Source of the DNA: Microbacterium marinum
GTDB taxonomy: Bacteria; Actinomycetota; Actinomycetes; Actinomycetales; Microbacteriaceae
Length of the DNA stretch: 64,000 bases
Reading direction: 5' to 3'
Assembly (NCBI RefSeq): GCF_014204835.1
Contig: NZ_JACHMD010000001.1
Coordinates: 2,108,001 to 2,172,000, forward strand
Position numbers and translations under genes: made by a program. Under the pieces are notes generated by a model. The model ran no database searches, was not told where the DNA came from, and saw only the letters and a list, made by a program, of their open reading frames with translations. Positions 36,559 to 46,266 of this stretch are shown one piece after another. Positions within the stretch are counted from its first letter, which is position 1, and every line of letters begins with the position of its first letter.

Positions 36559-37896
36559 TCAGAGCATCTCGAGGTTCTTCTGCAGTTCGAACGGCGTCAC
36601 CTGGGCGCGGTACTCCTGCCACTCGCGACGCTTGTTGAGCAGCACGTAGTTGAAGACCTGCTCGCCGAGGGTCTCGGCGACGAACTCCGACTCCTCCATG
36701 TACTCGAGCGCGTGGTCGAGGCTCGCGGGGAGCGACCCGTAGCCGAGCGCGCGGCGCTCCGCATCGGTCAGCGACCACACGTTGTCCTCGGCCTCGGCCG
36801 GGAGCTCGTACTCCTCCTCGATCCCCTTGAGGCCTGCGGCGAGCATGAGCGCGTAGGCGAGGTAGGGGTTCGCCGCGGAGTCGAGGGCGCGGTATTCCAC
36901 ACGGGTCGACTGACCCTTGTTCGGCTTGTACATCGGCACCCGAACGAGGGCCGACCGGTTGTTGTGACCCCAGCAGATGAAGCTCGGTGCCTCGTCGCCG
37001 CCCCAGAGTCGCTTGTACGAGTTGACGAACTGGTTGGTCACGGCCGAGATCTCGTTCGCGTGCCGAAGGAGCCCGGCGATGAACTGGCGACCGACCTTGG
37101 AGAGCTGGTACTGGGCGCCCTCTTCGTAGAACGCGTTGACGTCGCCTTCGAACAGCGACAGGTGCGTGTGCATGCCGCTTCCGGGCTGGCCGCTGAGGGG
37201 CTTCGGCATGAATGTCGCATAGACGCCCTGCTCGATCGCGACCTCTTTGATGACCGTGCGGAAGGTCATGATGTTGTCTGCGGTGGCCAAGGCGTCCGCG
37301 TACCGCAGGTCGATCTCGTTCTGACCGGGCCCCGCCTCGTGGTGGCTGTACTCGACGGAGATCCCGAGATCCTCAAGCATGCGCACCGAACGGCGACGGA
37401 AATCGTGCGCGGTGCCTCCGGGGACGTTGTCGAAGTACCCGGCGGAGTCGACCGGCTCGGGACCGTTCGGGCCGACGGTCGAGGACTTGAGCAGGTAGAA
37501 CTCGATCTCGGGGTGCGTGTAGAAGGTGAATCCCGCGTCCGCTGCCTTCGCGAGCGTGCGCTTGAGCACGTTGCGGGGGTCGGCGACGGCGGGCTGCCCG
37601 TCGGGCGTCGTGATGTCGCAGAACATCCGCGCCGTCGGGTCGATCTCGCCGCGCCAGGGCAGGATCTGGAACGTCGTCGGGTCGGGATGCGCGAGCAGGT
37701 CCGATTCGTAGGATCGGGTCAGACCCTCGATCGCGGAGCCGTCGAACCCGAGCCCCTCGGCGAACGCCCCCTCGACCTCTGCCGGCGCGATCGCGACCGA
37801 TTTCAGGGTGCCGGTCACGTCGGTGAACCACAGCCGGATGAACTTGACCCCCCGTTCCTCGATCGTCCTCAGAACGAAGTCACGCTGCTTGTCCAT
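36559..37896 (-). CDS. glnA2: Glutamine synthetase, second copy (GlnA2 type)
   Basis: This 445-residue type I glutamine synthetase paralogue starts at MDKQRDFVLRTIEERGVKF. The metal and ATP motifs GFDGSAIEG, HPEIEFYLLKS, HHEAGPGQNEIDLRY, GSGMHTHLSLF and NNRSALVRVP are intact. The region that carries the adenylylation tyrosine in GlnA (NLYxLP type) reads EAEDNVWSLTDAERR here, so control by the neighbouring GlnE on this protein is unlikely. GlnA2-type enzymes in other actinobacteria act on glutamate or related gamma-glutamyl substrates; the actual role is not established for this one. Confidence 0.92.
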   Translation of the reverse strand: MDKQRDFVLRTIEERGVKFIRLWFTDVTGTLKSVAIAPAEVEGAFAEGLGFDGSAIEGLTRSYESDLLAHPDPTTFQILPWRGEIDPTARMFCDITTPDGQPAVADPRNVLKRTLAKAADAGFTFYTHPEIEFYLLKSSTVGPNGPEPVDSAGYFDNVPGGTAHDFRRRSVRMLEDLGISVEYSHHEAGPGQNEIDLRYADALATADNIMTFRTVIKEVAIEQGVYATFMPKPLSGQPGSGMHTHLSLFEGDVNAFYEEGAQYQLSKVGRQFIAGLLRHANEISAVTNQFVNSYKRLWGGDEAPSFICWGHNNRSALVRVPMYKPNKGQSTRVEYRALDSAANPYLAYALMLAAGLKGIEEEYELPAEAEDNVWSLTDAERRALGYGSLPASLDHALEYMEESEFVAETLGEQVFNYVLLNKRREWQEYRAQVTPFELQKNLEML

Positions 37897-37926
37897 CGCA
37901 TCCTTCCCCGCGGGTGGACTGTCAGA

Positions 37927-38154
37927 CTATCGGTCCGACGCGTCCGCTGAGTCACCGGCGGCGGGCGTGCCCCAGCGGTCCTCTTCGGCCTCGTCTGCCG
38001 CCCATGCGCGCGAACGCTCCGCGAGAAGCTCGGGCGCCCTGGCGGCCTCCTCCTCCGTGGCGAAAGGCCCTGCCCGGTCGACGGCGGGCGACTCGAACCC
38101 CCGCTCGACCTTCTTCGTCGTCAGGTTGAACCAGTACTGCTCGGTGTCGCTCAT
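37927..38154 (-). CDS. Small SPOR-like domain protein
   Basis: A 75-residue cytosolic protein starts MSDTEQYWFNLTTKKVERG and continues GPFATEEEAARAPELLAER. This is the short actinobacterial family usually annotated as SPOR domain-containing protein, with its YWFN start and FATEEEA helix. The function is unknown, and a true SPOR role in septal peptidoglycan binding would need export, for which there is no signal. The gene lies 30 bases upstream of glnA2 and is co-directional with it, so it may be the first gene of the glnA2-glnE unit. Confidence 0.75.
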   Translation of the reverse strand: MSDTEQYWFNLTTKKVERGFESPAVDRAGPFATEEEAARAPELLAERSRAWAADEAEEDRWGTPAAGDSADASDR

Positions 38155-38227
38155 CTGGGCCCTCCTCGGCCTCGGGGATGGTGTCATCCTACGAAGAGGC
38201 CCCGTGTCGCGGTCTAGGCTCTTGACC

Positions 38228-39049
38228 ATGACGAAGAGCGCCACCACCGCAGTCGGCATCGACATCGGAGGCACCGGGATCAAGGGAGCACTGGTCGACC
38301 TCGCCGACGGCAGTCTGCTGACCGACCGCATCAAGGTGCCCACGCCCAAGGGCGCCGAGCCCGACGACGTCCTCGGCGCCGTCCGCGAAGTCCTCGCCAC
38401 TCTCGAGGTCACCGATTCCGACGTCCCGCTGGGGGTCGCGTTCCCCGCGATCGTCAAGAACGGGCGCACCCTGTCGGCGGCCAACGTCGCCGACACCTGG
38501 ATCGGTTTCGAGGCGGAGTCCTTCTTCGAGGATGGACTCGGCCGCGATATCCACTTCGCCAACGACGCCGACGTCGCCGGCGTCGCCGAGATGCGTTACG
38601 GCGCCGCGCGGGGCAAGAACGGCCTCGTGCTGCTCACCACGCTCGGAACCGGCATCGGCACGGCCATGATCTACAACGGCGTCCTGATCCCCAACTCGGA
38701 GCTCGGACACCTCCATCGCCCTGGCCACAAGAAGGACTTCGAGCACTTCGCGGCCTACTCCGCGATGGAGCGGGAGTCCCTCGACTGGGAGGAATGGGCC
38801 GCCCGGCTGCAGCCGTACTACAGCCACCTCGAGTTCCTCTTCAGCCCCGACCTGTTCGTCGTCGGCGGCGGTGTGTCGAAGCACGCGGACAAGTTCCTGC
38901 CGCTGCTCGACCTGCAGACCGAGATCGTGCCGGCCGTGCACCGCAACAACGCGGGCATCATCGGCGCAGCCGCCCTCGCACTCGCGAGTGAGCAGAAGGG
39001 CGTGCACGACGATACGACGGAAGACCTGGCGGGTACCGCGAGCTCCTGA
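38228..39049 (+). CDS. ppgK: Polyphosphate glucokinase
   Basis: PpgK phosphorylates glucose using polyphosphate (and usually ATP), giving glucose 6-phosphate. The 273-residue ROK-family enzyme shows the phosphate-binding loop GIDIGGTGIKGALVDLA at the N-terminus, FANDADVAGVAEM with the catalytic Asp, LTTLGTGIGTAMI as the second phosphate loop, and the terminal FVVGGGVSKHADKFLP. No zinc-binding ROK cysteines are present, as is usual for PpgK. A high-GC actinobacterial hallmark. Confidence 0.94.
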   Translation: MTKSATTAVGIDIGGTGIKGALVDLADGSLLTDRIKVPTPKGAEPDDVLGAVREVLATLEVTDSDVPLGVAFPAIVKNGRTLSAANVADTWIGFEAESFFEDGLGRDIHFANDADVAGVAEMRYGAARGKNGLVLLTTLGTGIGTAMIYNGVLIPNSELGHLHRPGHKKDFEHFAAYSAMERESLDWEEWAARLQPYYSHLEFLFSPDLFVVGGGVSKHADKFLPLLDLQTEIVPAVHRNNAGIIGAAALALASEQKGVHDDTTEDLAGTASS

Positions 39050-39071
39050 GCGCGGCCGACGCTCGGAGAGG

Positions 39072-39438
39072 GCGAATGGGCCGACCTGTACGCCGGGTTC
39101 TGTCCGGGGGCCGAAACCCCGTGGACGGTCATCTCTCTCGGCGACGCGTTGCCGCGCCGCTCCAGCGGCCTACCCGGGGACTCGGCGAGCCGCGTCAACA
39201 TCCCCTGTCTGGCCTTGCTCCGGGCGAGGTTTACCGTGCGGGTCGTGTCACCACGACCCCGGTGGTCTCTTACACCACCCTTTCACCCTTACCCGGGTCG
39301 AAACCCGGGCGGTCTGCTCTCTGTGGCACTGTCTCGCGGATCACTCCGGGTGGGTGTTACCCACCGCCCTGCCCTGTGGAGCCCGGACGTTCCTCGGTGC
39401 GCTCTCGCGCCACGCGACCGTCCAGCCGACCCATTCGC
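39072..39438 (-). ncRNA. rnpB: RNase P RNA (class A)
   Basis: The catalytic RNA of RNase P, which trims 5' leaders from tRNA precursors. On the reverse strand the conserved core motifs are present: GAGGAACGTCCGGGCTCC near the 5' end, the P4 region, CGAGGTTTACC-type internal parts, and near the 3' end ACAGAACCCGGCGTACAG. The two ends form helix P1 (GCGAATGGG pairing with CCCATTCGC), which sets the boundaries. The length of about 367 bases is typical of actinobacterial class A RNA. Confidence 0.93.
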
Positions 39439-39459
39439 GTCCCCGAGTCTACGCGGCGC

Positions 39460-41184
39460 TCAATCCTTCGCCGCGTCGGCGCGGATCTGGAGGTCGAGGC
39501 GGAAGTCGAGCGGGAAGTCGCCGAACAGGAGCCGGGTCGCGGATTCGGCGGCATCCGTCACCGCTGCTGCGGCCTGCTCGGCCTGCTCGGCCGGTGCGTG
39601 GACGATGATCTCGTCGTGCAGGAAGAAGGCCAGATGCGCCCGCCGGGACTGCAGGATGCCGGATCGCGGCGCGCCGCGGTCCTCCGCCACGTCCGGGAGC
39701 GCGGACAGCCGGGTGCGCACCTCGGCGAGCCAGGCGAGCGCCCACTCTGCGGCGGTCCCCTGCACCACGAAGTTGCGCGAGAAGCGGCCCCGATCGCGCG
39801 CGGCACGCTGCGCGCGCGCACGATCGACGTCGGCGGCGTCCGGATCTCCGGCACGACCCTGCGCCTCGTGCCACCGGTCGCCCGGCGGCGGGCTGGTGCG
39901 CCCGAGCCAGGTGGAGACGATCCCGCCGTCTTCGCCGGTGCGGGCGGCATCGTCGACGAGCCCCATCGCCCGGGGGTAGGCGCGCCGCAGCGCAGGAACC
40001 AGTCGCCCACTGTCGCCGGTGGTGGCCCCGTACATGGCGCCGAGCATCGCGATCTTCGCCTCCTGGCGCGAGGCGACGACGCCCCGCTCGACGATGCCTT
40101 CGTACAGATCCGTCCCGCGGGCACTGTCGGCCAGCGCCGTGTCGCGCGACATGGCCGCGAGCACGCGCGGCTCCAGCTGCGCCACGTCGGCGACCACCAG
40201 CACCCAGCCGGGGTCCGCGTGCACTGCGGGCCGCAGCTGACGCGGCAGCTGCAGGGCGCCACCGCCCGACGATGCCCAGCGACCGGTGACGACGCCACCT
40301 GGCACGTACACGGGACGGAACCTGCCGTCGGGCGCCCATTCCTCGCGCCACGCCCACCCGTTCGCGCTCAGCAGCCGCGTGAGCTTCTTGTAGGCGAGGA
40401 GCGGCTCGATCACGGGATGGTCGTACTCGGCGAGCTCCCACTTGCTGGTCGATGCCGCGAGCACTCCGACGCGGTGCAGCGCGCGGAGCAGCTTCGGCTG
40501 CGAGTCGAGGCTCGCCGTCGGATCGCCGAGCGCGGCGCGCACCTCGGCGGCGCGCTCTTCGACACGACTCGGCAGGCGTCCCGGTGCTGGCCGCTCTCCG
40601 AGGAGCCCCACCAGGATGCCGTCGTGCACGTCGCCATCCCACGGCACGCCCGCGGCGTGCATCTCGACGGCGATGAGGGCACCGGCCGACTCCGCCGCCA
40701 ACAGCAAGCGCACCCCGCCTGATGCCCCCTCAAGGGCCGAACGCTGGCGCGCGAACTCGGCCAGCGCGGCGTCGATGCCGTGCGGCACGCCCGCCGGACC
40801 ATCGGACCAGTCGAAGAGTGTCGCCTCGGTCGTGTCGGGCGCCGCGGCAGCGGCATCCCACTCGGTCGCGGCGCGGATCGGACCGGGCATCGGCACGGCG
40901 GCACTGTCGCGCAGGATCGCGTGGCATAGCCGCAGATCATGGCACCGCGCGACGCGGACCGATGCGGCCACGAGCGGCGCATACCAGTGGAAGGCATCGC
41001 TCCACACCCAGCGCGTTTCCGGGGCGACCGTCGCCGCATGCGCGGCGAGCTCGGCGCGCGGCATCCGACGACGCGAGACCTCGACGCCAGCGGCATCCAA
41101 CTCGACGAGATCGACGAAGCCATCGGATGCCGCGCCGACGACGATGAAGGCGACGCCCGGAGCGGGCGCCGCCGTCTCGTTCAC
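39460..41184 (-). CDS. Family A DNA polymerase (bifunctional 3'-5' exonuclease/polymerase-like)
   Basis: This 574-residue protein resembles the polymerase half of PolI but is a separate actinobacterial paralogue. Motif A (DVAQLEPRVLAAMS), the fingers O-helix region (RQEAKIAMLGAMYGATTG) and motif C (FFLHDEIIVHAP) are all present, so polymerase chemistry is plausible. The N-terminal ~200 residues are a shortened exonuclease-like domain in which I do not see a full set of carboxylates, so exonuclease activity is uncertain. It overlaps nothing and ends 21 bases before rnpB. Confidence 0.88.
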   Translation of the reverse strand: MNETAAPAPGVAFIVVGAASDGFVDLVELDAAGVEVSRRRMPRAELAAHAATVAPETRWVWSDAFHWYAPLVAASVRVARCHDLRLCHAILRDSAAVPMPGPIRAATEWDAAAAAPDTTEATLFDWSDGPAGVPHGIDAALAEFARQRSALEGASGGVRLLLAAESAGALIAVEMHAAGVPWDGDVHDGILVGLLGERPAPGRLPSRVEERAAEVRAALGDPTASLDSQPKLLRALHRVGVLAASTSKWELAEYDHPVIEPLLAYKKLTRLLSANGWAWREEWAPDGRFRPVYVPGGVVTGRWASSGGGALQLPRQLRPAVHADPGWVLVVADVAQLEPRVLAAMSRDTALADSARGTDLYEGIVERGVVASRQEAKIAMLGAMYGATTGDSGRLVPALRRAYPRAMGLVDDAARTGEDGGIVSTWLGRTSPPPGDRWHEAQGRAGDPDAADVDRARAQRAARDRGRFSRNFVVQGTAAEWALAWLAEVRTRLSALPDVAEDRGAPRSGILQSRRAHLAFFLHDEIIVHAPAEQAEQAAAAVTDAAESATRLLFGDFPLDFRLDLQIRADAAKD

Positions 41185-41224
41185 CGCGTCACCGCTGCGA
41201 CGGGCGTCGCAGCTGCGAATCCCG

Positions 41225-41956
41225 TCACAGGCCCGAGTCGTAATCCCTAACGAGGATGCAGCCGCACTCCGGGCAGTGGACGACGGCGTCTTCAGCCGCG
41301 GCCCGCACGACGTTCAGGTCGGTGCCGCTGAGCACCATGCGGCATCCGCCGCACGTCCGGTGCTGCAGGTAGCCGGCACCCACGCCTCGCGCGGCGAGAC
41401 GCTCGTACTCGGCGAGCAGCGGCGCCGGAACCGACTCCGCGACCGCAGCACGGTCGCGAGTCGCCCGCTCGAACGCCGCCGTGGCGGCCTCGACGGACGT
41501 CTTGCCCTCGGCGCTCAAGCGCGCGCCCTCATCGTTGGTCGCCGCGATCAGCGCTTCCTGCGCAGAGACCGCGGACTCGGCGTTCTCGAGTCGCTCCATC
41601 ACGTCGAGCTCCGCGTCTTCGAGGTCGCTCTTGCGCTTGGCGAGCGACGCGATCTCGTGCTCGAGGCCCTGCGCCTGCTTCGGGTTGGTCGACGCCGCGA
41701 GCAGACCTGCGTCACGCGCACTCCGTGCTTCGACGACAGCGACGTCCGATTCGATACGGGCGAGTTCGGCCTTCGCATCGTCACGCGCGCCGAGCAGGCG
41801 GGTGAGTTCCGTCGACTGGACCGCGCGCTCGGCGAGCAGCTCCTTCACCCGCGCGGCCTGTGCCGGGTTCCGGCGGGCGGCGTCGGCACGACGGATCTCT
41901 TCATCCAGGGAGGCGAGGTCGAGCAGGCGCTTCTGATCGGCGGGTGCAGCATTCAC
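41225..41956 (-). CDS. C4-type zinc-ribbon, coiled-coil protein (DUF164-like)
   Basis: The 243-residue protein has a long alpha-helical coiled-coil from residue 15 to about 170 (many Ala, Glu, Leu and Arg heptads) and a C-terminal zinc ribbon, TCGGCRM then HCPECGCILV, with four ligand cysteines. Family members are widespread and may act as nucleic-acid or protein chaperones; the function is not settled. The start is a GTG at 41956, only one base after tRNA-Val on the same strand, with no room for a leader or Shine-Dalgarno, so the mRNA is probably leaderless or made by tRNA processing. Confidence 0.88.
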   Translation of the reverse strand: MNAAPADQKRLLDLASLDEEIRRADAARRNPAQAARVKELLAERAVQSTELTRLLGARDDAKAELARIESDVAVVEARSARDAGLLAASTNPKQAQGLEHEIASLAKRKSDLEDAELDVMERLENAESAVSAQEALIAATNDEGARLSAEGKTSVEAATAAFERATRDRAAVAESVPAPLLAEYERLAARGVGAGYLQHRTCGGCRMVLSGTDLNVVRAAAEDAVVHCPECGCILVRDYDSGL

Positions 41957-41957
41957 G

Positions 41958-42030
41958 TGGGCCCTGCCGGGATCGAACCGACGACATCCACGGTGTAAAC
42001 GTGGCGCTCTACCAGCTGAGCTAAAGGCCC
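41958..42030 (-). tRNA. tRNA-Val (anticodon UAC)
   Basis: A 73-base tRNA on the reverse strand folds as a complete cloverleaf. The acceptor is GGGCCTT with AGGGCCC (one G-U pair); the D-arm is GCTC/GAGC; the anticodon stem CCACG/CGTGG closes a TTTACAC loop, giving anticodon TAC for valine; the T-arm is GTCGG-TTCGATC-CCGGC; A73 is the discriminator. CCA is not encoded. The next gene begins one base after A73. Confidence 0.96.
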
Positions 42031-42181
42031 TGGTGCCTCCAGTCTACGAGGCGGGCCGTCGCCACGCCCGCCCGCACGAGCGCGGGATATGCACGGCCGT
42101 CTCCACCCGCGCGGAATGGGTAGGCTGAGGACAAGCGAGTTGTGTGAGGCGAACAAGCCCGCTCTCGCCCGATCCCTCATT

Positions 42182-42200
42182 CCTGGCACGATCTGCCAGG
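42182..42200 (+). promoter_or_regulatory. Inverted repeat before aceE
   Basis: A perfect 7-base inverted repeat, CCTGGCA-cgatc-TGCCAGG, ends 16 bases before the aceE GTG. Its 19-base length and two-fold symmetry suit a homodimeric repressor site controlling pyruvate dehydrogenase, or a short hairpin in the 5' leader. No regulator is identified. Confidence 0.4.
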
Positions 42201-42216
42201 CGACGAAAGGCCTCTT

Positions 42217-44943
42217 GTGACTGTCAACGATCAGGATCCGTACTCGCAGGGCCCGCAGGACAGCGACCCGGAAGAGACGTCGGAGTGGCAGGAGTCCCTG
42301 CAGCAGCTCGTCGACGCCCGGGGTGCCGGCCGCGGACGCGAGATCATGCTGAGCCTGCTGCAGCGCTCCCGCGAACTGCACCTGAACGTGCCGCAGGTCC
42401 CCACCACGGACTACATCAACACGATCGCGCCCGAGAACGAGCCGGACTTCCCCGGCGACGAAGAGCTCGAGCGCCGCTACCGTCGGTGGATCCGCTGGAA
42501 CGCCGCGATCACGGTCCACCGCGCGCAGCGCCCCGGCATCGGCGTCGGCGGCCACATCTCCACCTACGCGTCGTCGGCGGCACTGTACGAAGTCGGCTTC
42601 AACCACTTCTTCCGCGGCCCCGACCACGAAAGCGGCGGGGACCAGATTTTCTTCCAGGGCCACGCCTCTCCCGGCATGTACGCCCGCTCCTTCCTCGAGG
42701 GCGGCCTCACCTCCACCCAGCTCGATGGCTTCCGCCAGGAGGCCTCCGCCGCGCCGAACGGTCTCCCCTCGTACCCGCACCCGCGCCTCATGCAGGACTA
42801 CTGGCAGTTCCCGACGGTGTCGATGGGACTCGGTCCGATCAACGCCATCTACCAGGCGATGACCAACAAGTACCTCGCGAACCGCGGCATCAAGGACGCC
42901 TCGGACTCGCACGTCTGGGCGTTCCTCGGCGACGGCGAGATGGACGAGGTCGAAAGCCGCGGACAGCTCCAGGTCGCCGCGAATGAGGGTCTGGACAACC
43001 TCACCTTCGTCGTCAACTGCAACCTGCAGCGCCTCGACGGTCCGGTGCGCGGCAACGGCAAGATCGTCCAGGAACTCGAGAGCTTCTTCCGCGGCGCCGG
43101 CTGGAACGTCATCAAGGTCGTCTGGGGACGCGAGTGGGACGACCTCCTCGCGCGCGATTCCGAGGGCGCCCTCCGCAACCTCATGAACGTGACCCCCGAC
43201 GGCGACTTCCAGACCTACAAGGCCGAGAACGGCGCGTTCGTCCGCGAGCACTTCTTCGGTCGCGACGAGCGCGCGGCATCCCTCGTCAAGGACTACTCCG
43301 ACGAGCAGATCTGGAACCTCAAGCGCGGCGGACACGACTACCGCAAGGTCTTCGCCGCCTACAAGGCCGCCATGGAGCACAAGGGGCAGCCGACGGTCAT
43401 CCTCGCCAAGACGGTCAAGGGCTACGGTCTGGGTCCCCACTTCGAGGGCCGCAACGCGACCCACCAGATGAAGAAGATGACCCTCGACGACCTGAAGCTG
43501 TTCCGCGATCAGATGCAGATCCCGGTCACGGACGCGCAGCTCGAGGAGAACCCCTACGAGCCGCCGTACTACCACCCGGGCGCCCAGGACGAGACCATCC
43601 AGTACATGCTCGAGCGCCGGCGTTCGCTCGGCGGCACGCTACCGCAGCGTCGAAGCAACCACACGGCGCTCTCGCTCCCCGACGACAGCGTGTACGCGCT
43701 GCCGAAGAAGGGGTCCGGCACGCAGGAGGTCGCCACCACGATGGCGTTCGTCCGACTGCTGAAGGACCTGCTCCGGGCGAAGGACTTCGGCCACCGGATC
43801 GTGCCGATCATCCCCGACGAGGCGCGCACGTTCGGCATGGACGCGTACTTCCCGACGGCGAAGATCTACAACCCCAACGGCCAGAACTACACCTCGGTCG
43901 ACCGCGAGCTCCTCCTTGCCTACAAGGAGAGCCCGCAGGGGCAGATCATGCACGTCGGCATCAACGAAGCCGGCGCCCTGGCCGCGTTCACCAGCGTCGG
44001 CACCTCGTACGCCACGCACGGCGAGCCGCTGATCCCGGTGTACGTCTTCTACTCGATGTTCGGCTTCCAGCGCACCGGCGACGCCCAGTGGGCAGCCGGC
44101 GACCAGATGGCGCGCGGCTTCATCATCGGCGCCACCGCCGGCCGCACGACCCTGACCGGTGAGGGCCTGCAGCACGCCGACGGACACTCTCACCTGCTCG
44201 CCTCGACCAACCCGGCCACCGTGTCGTACGACCCGGCCTACGGGTACGAGATCGCCCACATCGTCCAGGCCGGTCTCGAGCGCATGTACGGCGGAGAGCA
44301 CCCCGACCCGAACGTCATGTACTACATCACGGTCTACAACGAGCCGATCGTGCAGCCCAAGGAGCCGGAGAACGTGGATGTGGACGGCATCGTCCGCGGC
44401 ATCCACCGCGTGTCTGTCGGCGAGGGCGACGGCCACCGCGCGCAGATCCTCGCATCGGGCGTCGGCCTGGCATGGGCGCACGAGGCTCAGCAGCTCCTGA
44501 AGGACGACTGGGGCGTGGTCGCCGACGTGTGGTCGGTCACCAGCTGGACGGAACTGCGTCGAGACGGTCTCGCGGCCGACGAGCACAACTTCCTCCACCC
44601 GTCGGAGGAGCCGCGCACCGCCTACATCACCGACAAGCTCGCCGGATCCGAGGGTCCGATCGTCGCGGTCAGTGACTTCATGCACGCCGTGCAGGACCAG
44701 ATCCGCCAGTGGGTGCCGCGCCGCTACGCGACGCTCGGTGCGGAGGGCTTCGGCTTCTCCGACACCCGCGCCGCCGCTCGCCGCCAGTTCAAGATCGACG
44801 GACCGTCGATCGTCGTGCGGACGCTGCAGTCGCTCGCCGAGGACGGTGTCGTCGACCGCGGTCTGGCCGCCCAGGCGATCGAGAAGTACCGTCTCCACGA
44901 CGTCAACTCGGGCACGTCCGGCAACGCGGGCGGCGAGTCCTGA
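42217..44943 (+). CDS. aceE: Pyruvate dehydrogenase E1, homodimeric
   Basis: AceE decarboxylates pyruvate with thiamine diphosphate and transfers the acetyl group to the E2 lipoyl arm. The 908-residue protein is the single-chain (homodimeric) E1. The N-terminal E2-binding helix region is followed by [20 protein letters not shown] and the diphosphate/magnesium motif [12 protein letters not shown] with NCN 30 residues on ([12 protein letters not shown]). Late motifs include [15 protein letters not shown] and [17 protein letters not shown]. Start is a GTG with a GAAAGG site. The gene lies eight bases before the FasR-like regulator; E2 and E3 candidates are at 17-20 kb. Confidence 0.95.
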   Translation: MTVNDQDPYSQGPQDSDPEETSEWQESLQQLVDARGAGRGREIMLSLLQRSRELHLNVPQVPTTDYINTIAPENEPDFPGDEELERRYRRWIRWNAAITVHRAQRPGIGVGGHISTYASSAALYEVGFNHFFRGPDHESGGDQIFFQGHASPGMYARSFLEGGLTSTQLDGFRQEASAAPNGLPSYPHPRLMQDYWQFPTVSMGLGPINAIYQAMTNKYLANRGIKDASDSHVWAFLGDGEMDEVESRGQLQVAANEGLDNLTFVVNCNLQRLDGPVRGNGKIVQELESFFRGAGWNVIKVVWGREWDDLLARDSEGALRNLMNVTPDGDFQTYKAENGAFVREHFFGRDERAASLVKDYSDEQIWNLKRGGHDYRKVFAAYKAAMEHKGQPTVILAKTVKGYGLGPHFEGRNATHQMKKMTLDDLKLFRDQMQIPVTDAQLEENPYEPPYYHPGAQDETIQYMLERRRSLGGTLPQRRSNHTALSLPDDSVYALPKKGSGTQEVATTMAFVRLLKDLLRAKDFGHRIVPIIPDEARTFGMDAYFPTAKIYNPNGQNYTSVDRELLLAYKESPQGQIMHVGINEAGALAAFTSVGTSYATHGEPLIPVYVFYSMFGFQRTGDAQWAAGDQMARGFIIGATAGRTTLTGEGLQHADGHSHLLASTNPATVSYDPAYGYEIAHIVQAGLERMYGGEHPDPNVMYYITVYNEPIVQPKEPENVDVDGIVRGIHRVSVGEGDGHRAQILASGVGLAWAHEAQQLLKDDWGVVADVWSVTSWTELRRDGLAADEHNFLHPSEEPRTAYITDKLAGSEGPIVAVSDFMHAVQDQIRQWVPRRYATLGAEGFGFSDTRAAARRQFKIDGPSIVVRTLQSLAEDGVVDRGLAAQAIEKYRLHDVNSGTSGNAGGES

Positions 44944-44951
44944 CGCGCGAG

Positions 44952-46157
44952 ATGACCGAAAGGCCGACCGCCCAGGAGAAGGCGGAGACACTCGCGTGGC
45001 TCCGCCGGATCTCCGGCGATCTCGCGACCACCACCCTGCGGCGACTCGAGGAGTCGCTGCCGTGGTACGCCGAGATGCCGCCGGGACGGCGGTCGGCCGT
45101 CGGTCTCGTCGCGCAGTCGGGCATCTCGTCATTCATCGACTGGTACGACGACCCCGGCTCGACGCCGTGGATCGCCGCCGACGTGTTCGCCTCGGCGCCT
45201 CGCGAGCTGCTCCGCAGCATCAGCCTCACCCAGACGCTGCAGCTTGTCCGCGTCACCGTGGAGACCACGGAAGAACGCGTTGCGGGGCGCGGGAACGGAC
45301 TCCGCGAGAGCATCCTCCTGTATTCCCGCGAGGTCGCCTTCGCGGCCGCCGACGTCTACGCGCGGGCGGCGGAGGCCCGCGGGCTCTGGGACGCCCGTCT
45401 CGAGGCTCTGGTCGTCGACTCGATCCTGACGGGTGAGGCGGACGAAGAGCTGCCGAGCCGCATCGCCGCCCTGGGCTGGCACGGTCACGGCGAGGTCGCC
45501 GTCCTCGTCGGAACGACCCCTCCCCAGCTCGATGTCGACCAGGTGCGCCGGACGGCGCGCAAGCTCGGCGTCGACGTCCTCATCGGCGTCCAGGGATCGC
45601 GACTGGTGCTGGTCATCGGTCGTGCGGAACCGGGACGGGAGGATGCCGAGGAGTTGGCGTTCTCCGAGATCGCCTCCCGACTGGAGCCGGGGTTCGGGAG
45701 CGGGCACCTCGTTCTCGGTCCGACCGCGCCGGCACTCCTGGATGCCGGCCTGAGCGCCCGAGCAGCGCTCGCGGGATTCGCCGTCGCGAAGTCGTGGCGC
45801 CACGCGCCGCGCCCGGTGGACGCCGACGACCTGCTCCCCGAACGCGCGCTGGCCGGTGATCCCCTGGCCAAAGCGACGCTCATCGATCGCATCTACCGCC
45901 CGCTCCAGGCGCACTCCACCGACCTCGTCACCACGCTGTGGAGCTACCTCGACAACGGGCGTTCGCTCGAGGCGACAGCGCGCGAGCTGTTCGTGCACCC
46001 GAACACGGTTCGCTACCGCCTCAAGCGTGTGTCCGATGTCATCGGATGGGATGCCACGGGTCCCCGCGAGGCCCTCATCCTCCAGACCGCCCTCATTCTC
46101 GGCTCGATCGGCGGTGACGTGACCCGACGGCGCGCCGCCGGGGTCCGTCGCGCCTGA
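44952..46157 (+). CDS. PucR-family regulator (FasR-like) of fatty acid synthesis
   Basis: This 401-residue regulator has an N-terminal sensory half (LRRISGDLATTTLRRLEESL, then VEALVVDSILTG-like helix) and a C-terminal PucR-type helix-turn-helix, SLEATARELFVHPNTVRYRL near residues 338-357. Its place directly upstream of fabD matches FasR of Streptomyces, which activates the fabD-fabH-acpP-fabF operon. Orthology to FasR is inferred from position and architecture. It starts eight bases after the aceE stop. A 9-base inverted repeat upstream of fabD is the obvious candidate target. Confidence 0.8.
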   Translation: MTERPTAQEKAETLAWLRRISGDLATTTLRRLEESLPWYAEMPPGRRSAVGLVAQSGISSFIDWYDDPGSTPWIAADVFASAPRELLRSISLTQTLQLVRVTVETTEERVAGRGNGLRESILLYSREVAFAAADVYARAAEARGLWDARLEALVVDSILTGEADEELPSRIAALGWHGHGEVAVLVGTTPPQLDVDQVRRTARKLGVDVLIGVQGSRLVLVIGRAEPGREDAEELAFSEIASRLEPGFGSGHLVLGPTAPALLDAGLSARAALAGFAVAKSWRHAPRPVDADDLLPERALAGDPLAKATLIDRIYRPLQAHSTDLVTTLWSYLDNGRSLEATARELFVHPNTVRYRLKRVSDVIGWDATGPREALILQTALILGSIGGDVTRRRAAGVRRA

Positions 46158-46191
46158 TCCGTGGCAGGCTGACACTCTCCCTCTGTCGGAC

Positions 46192-46222
46192 GCGCACAAG
46201 GCATTTCGCGTTTCTTGTGCGC
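46192..46222 (+). promoter_or_regulatory. Inverted repeat in the fabD promoter region
   Basis: GCGCACAAG and its exact complement CTTGTGCGC are separated by 13 bases, centred about 50 bases before the fabD start. There is no U-tract after it, so it does not look like a terminator for the regulator gene. It is a candidate operator for the FasR-like protein encoded immediately upstream. Confidence 0.45.
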
Positions 46223-46266
46223 ACTCCCACAGCACGCCTTCGATCGTTCTTGCAAGGATGGACAAC

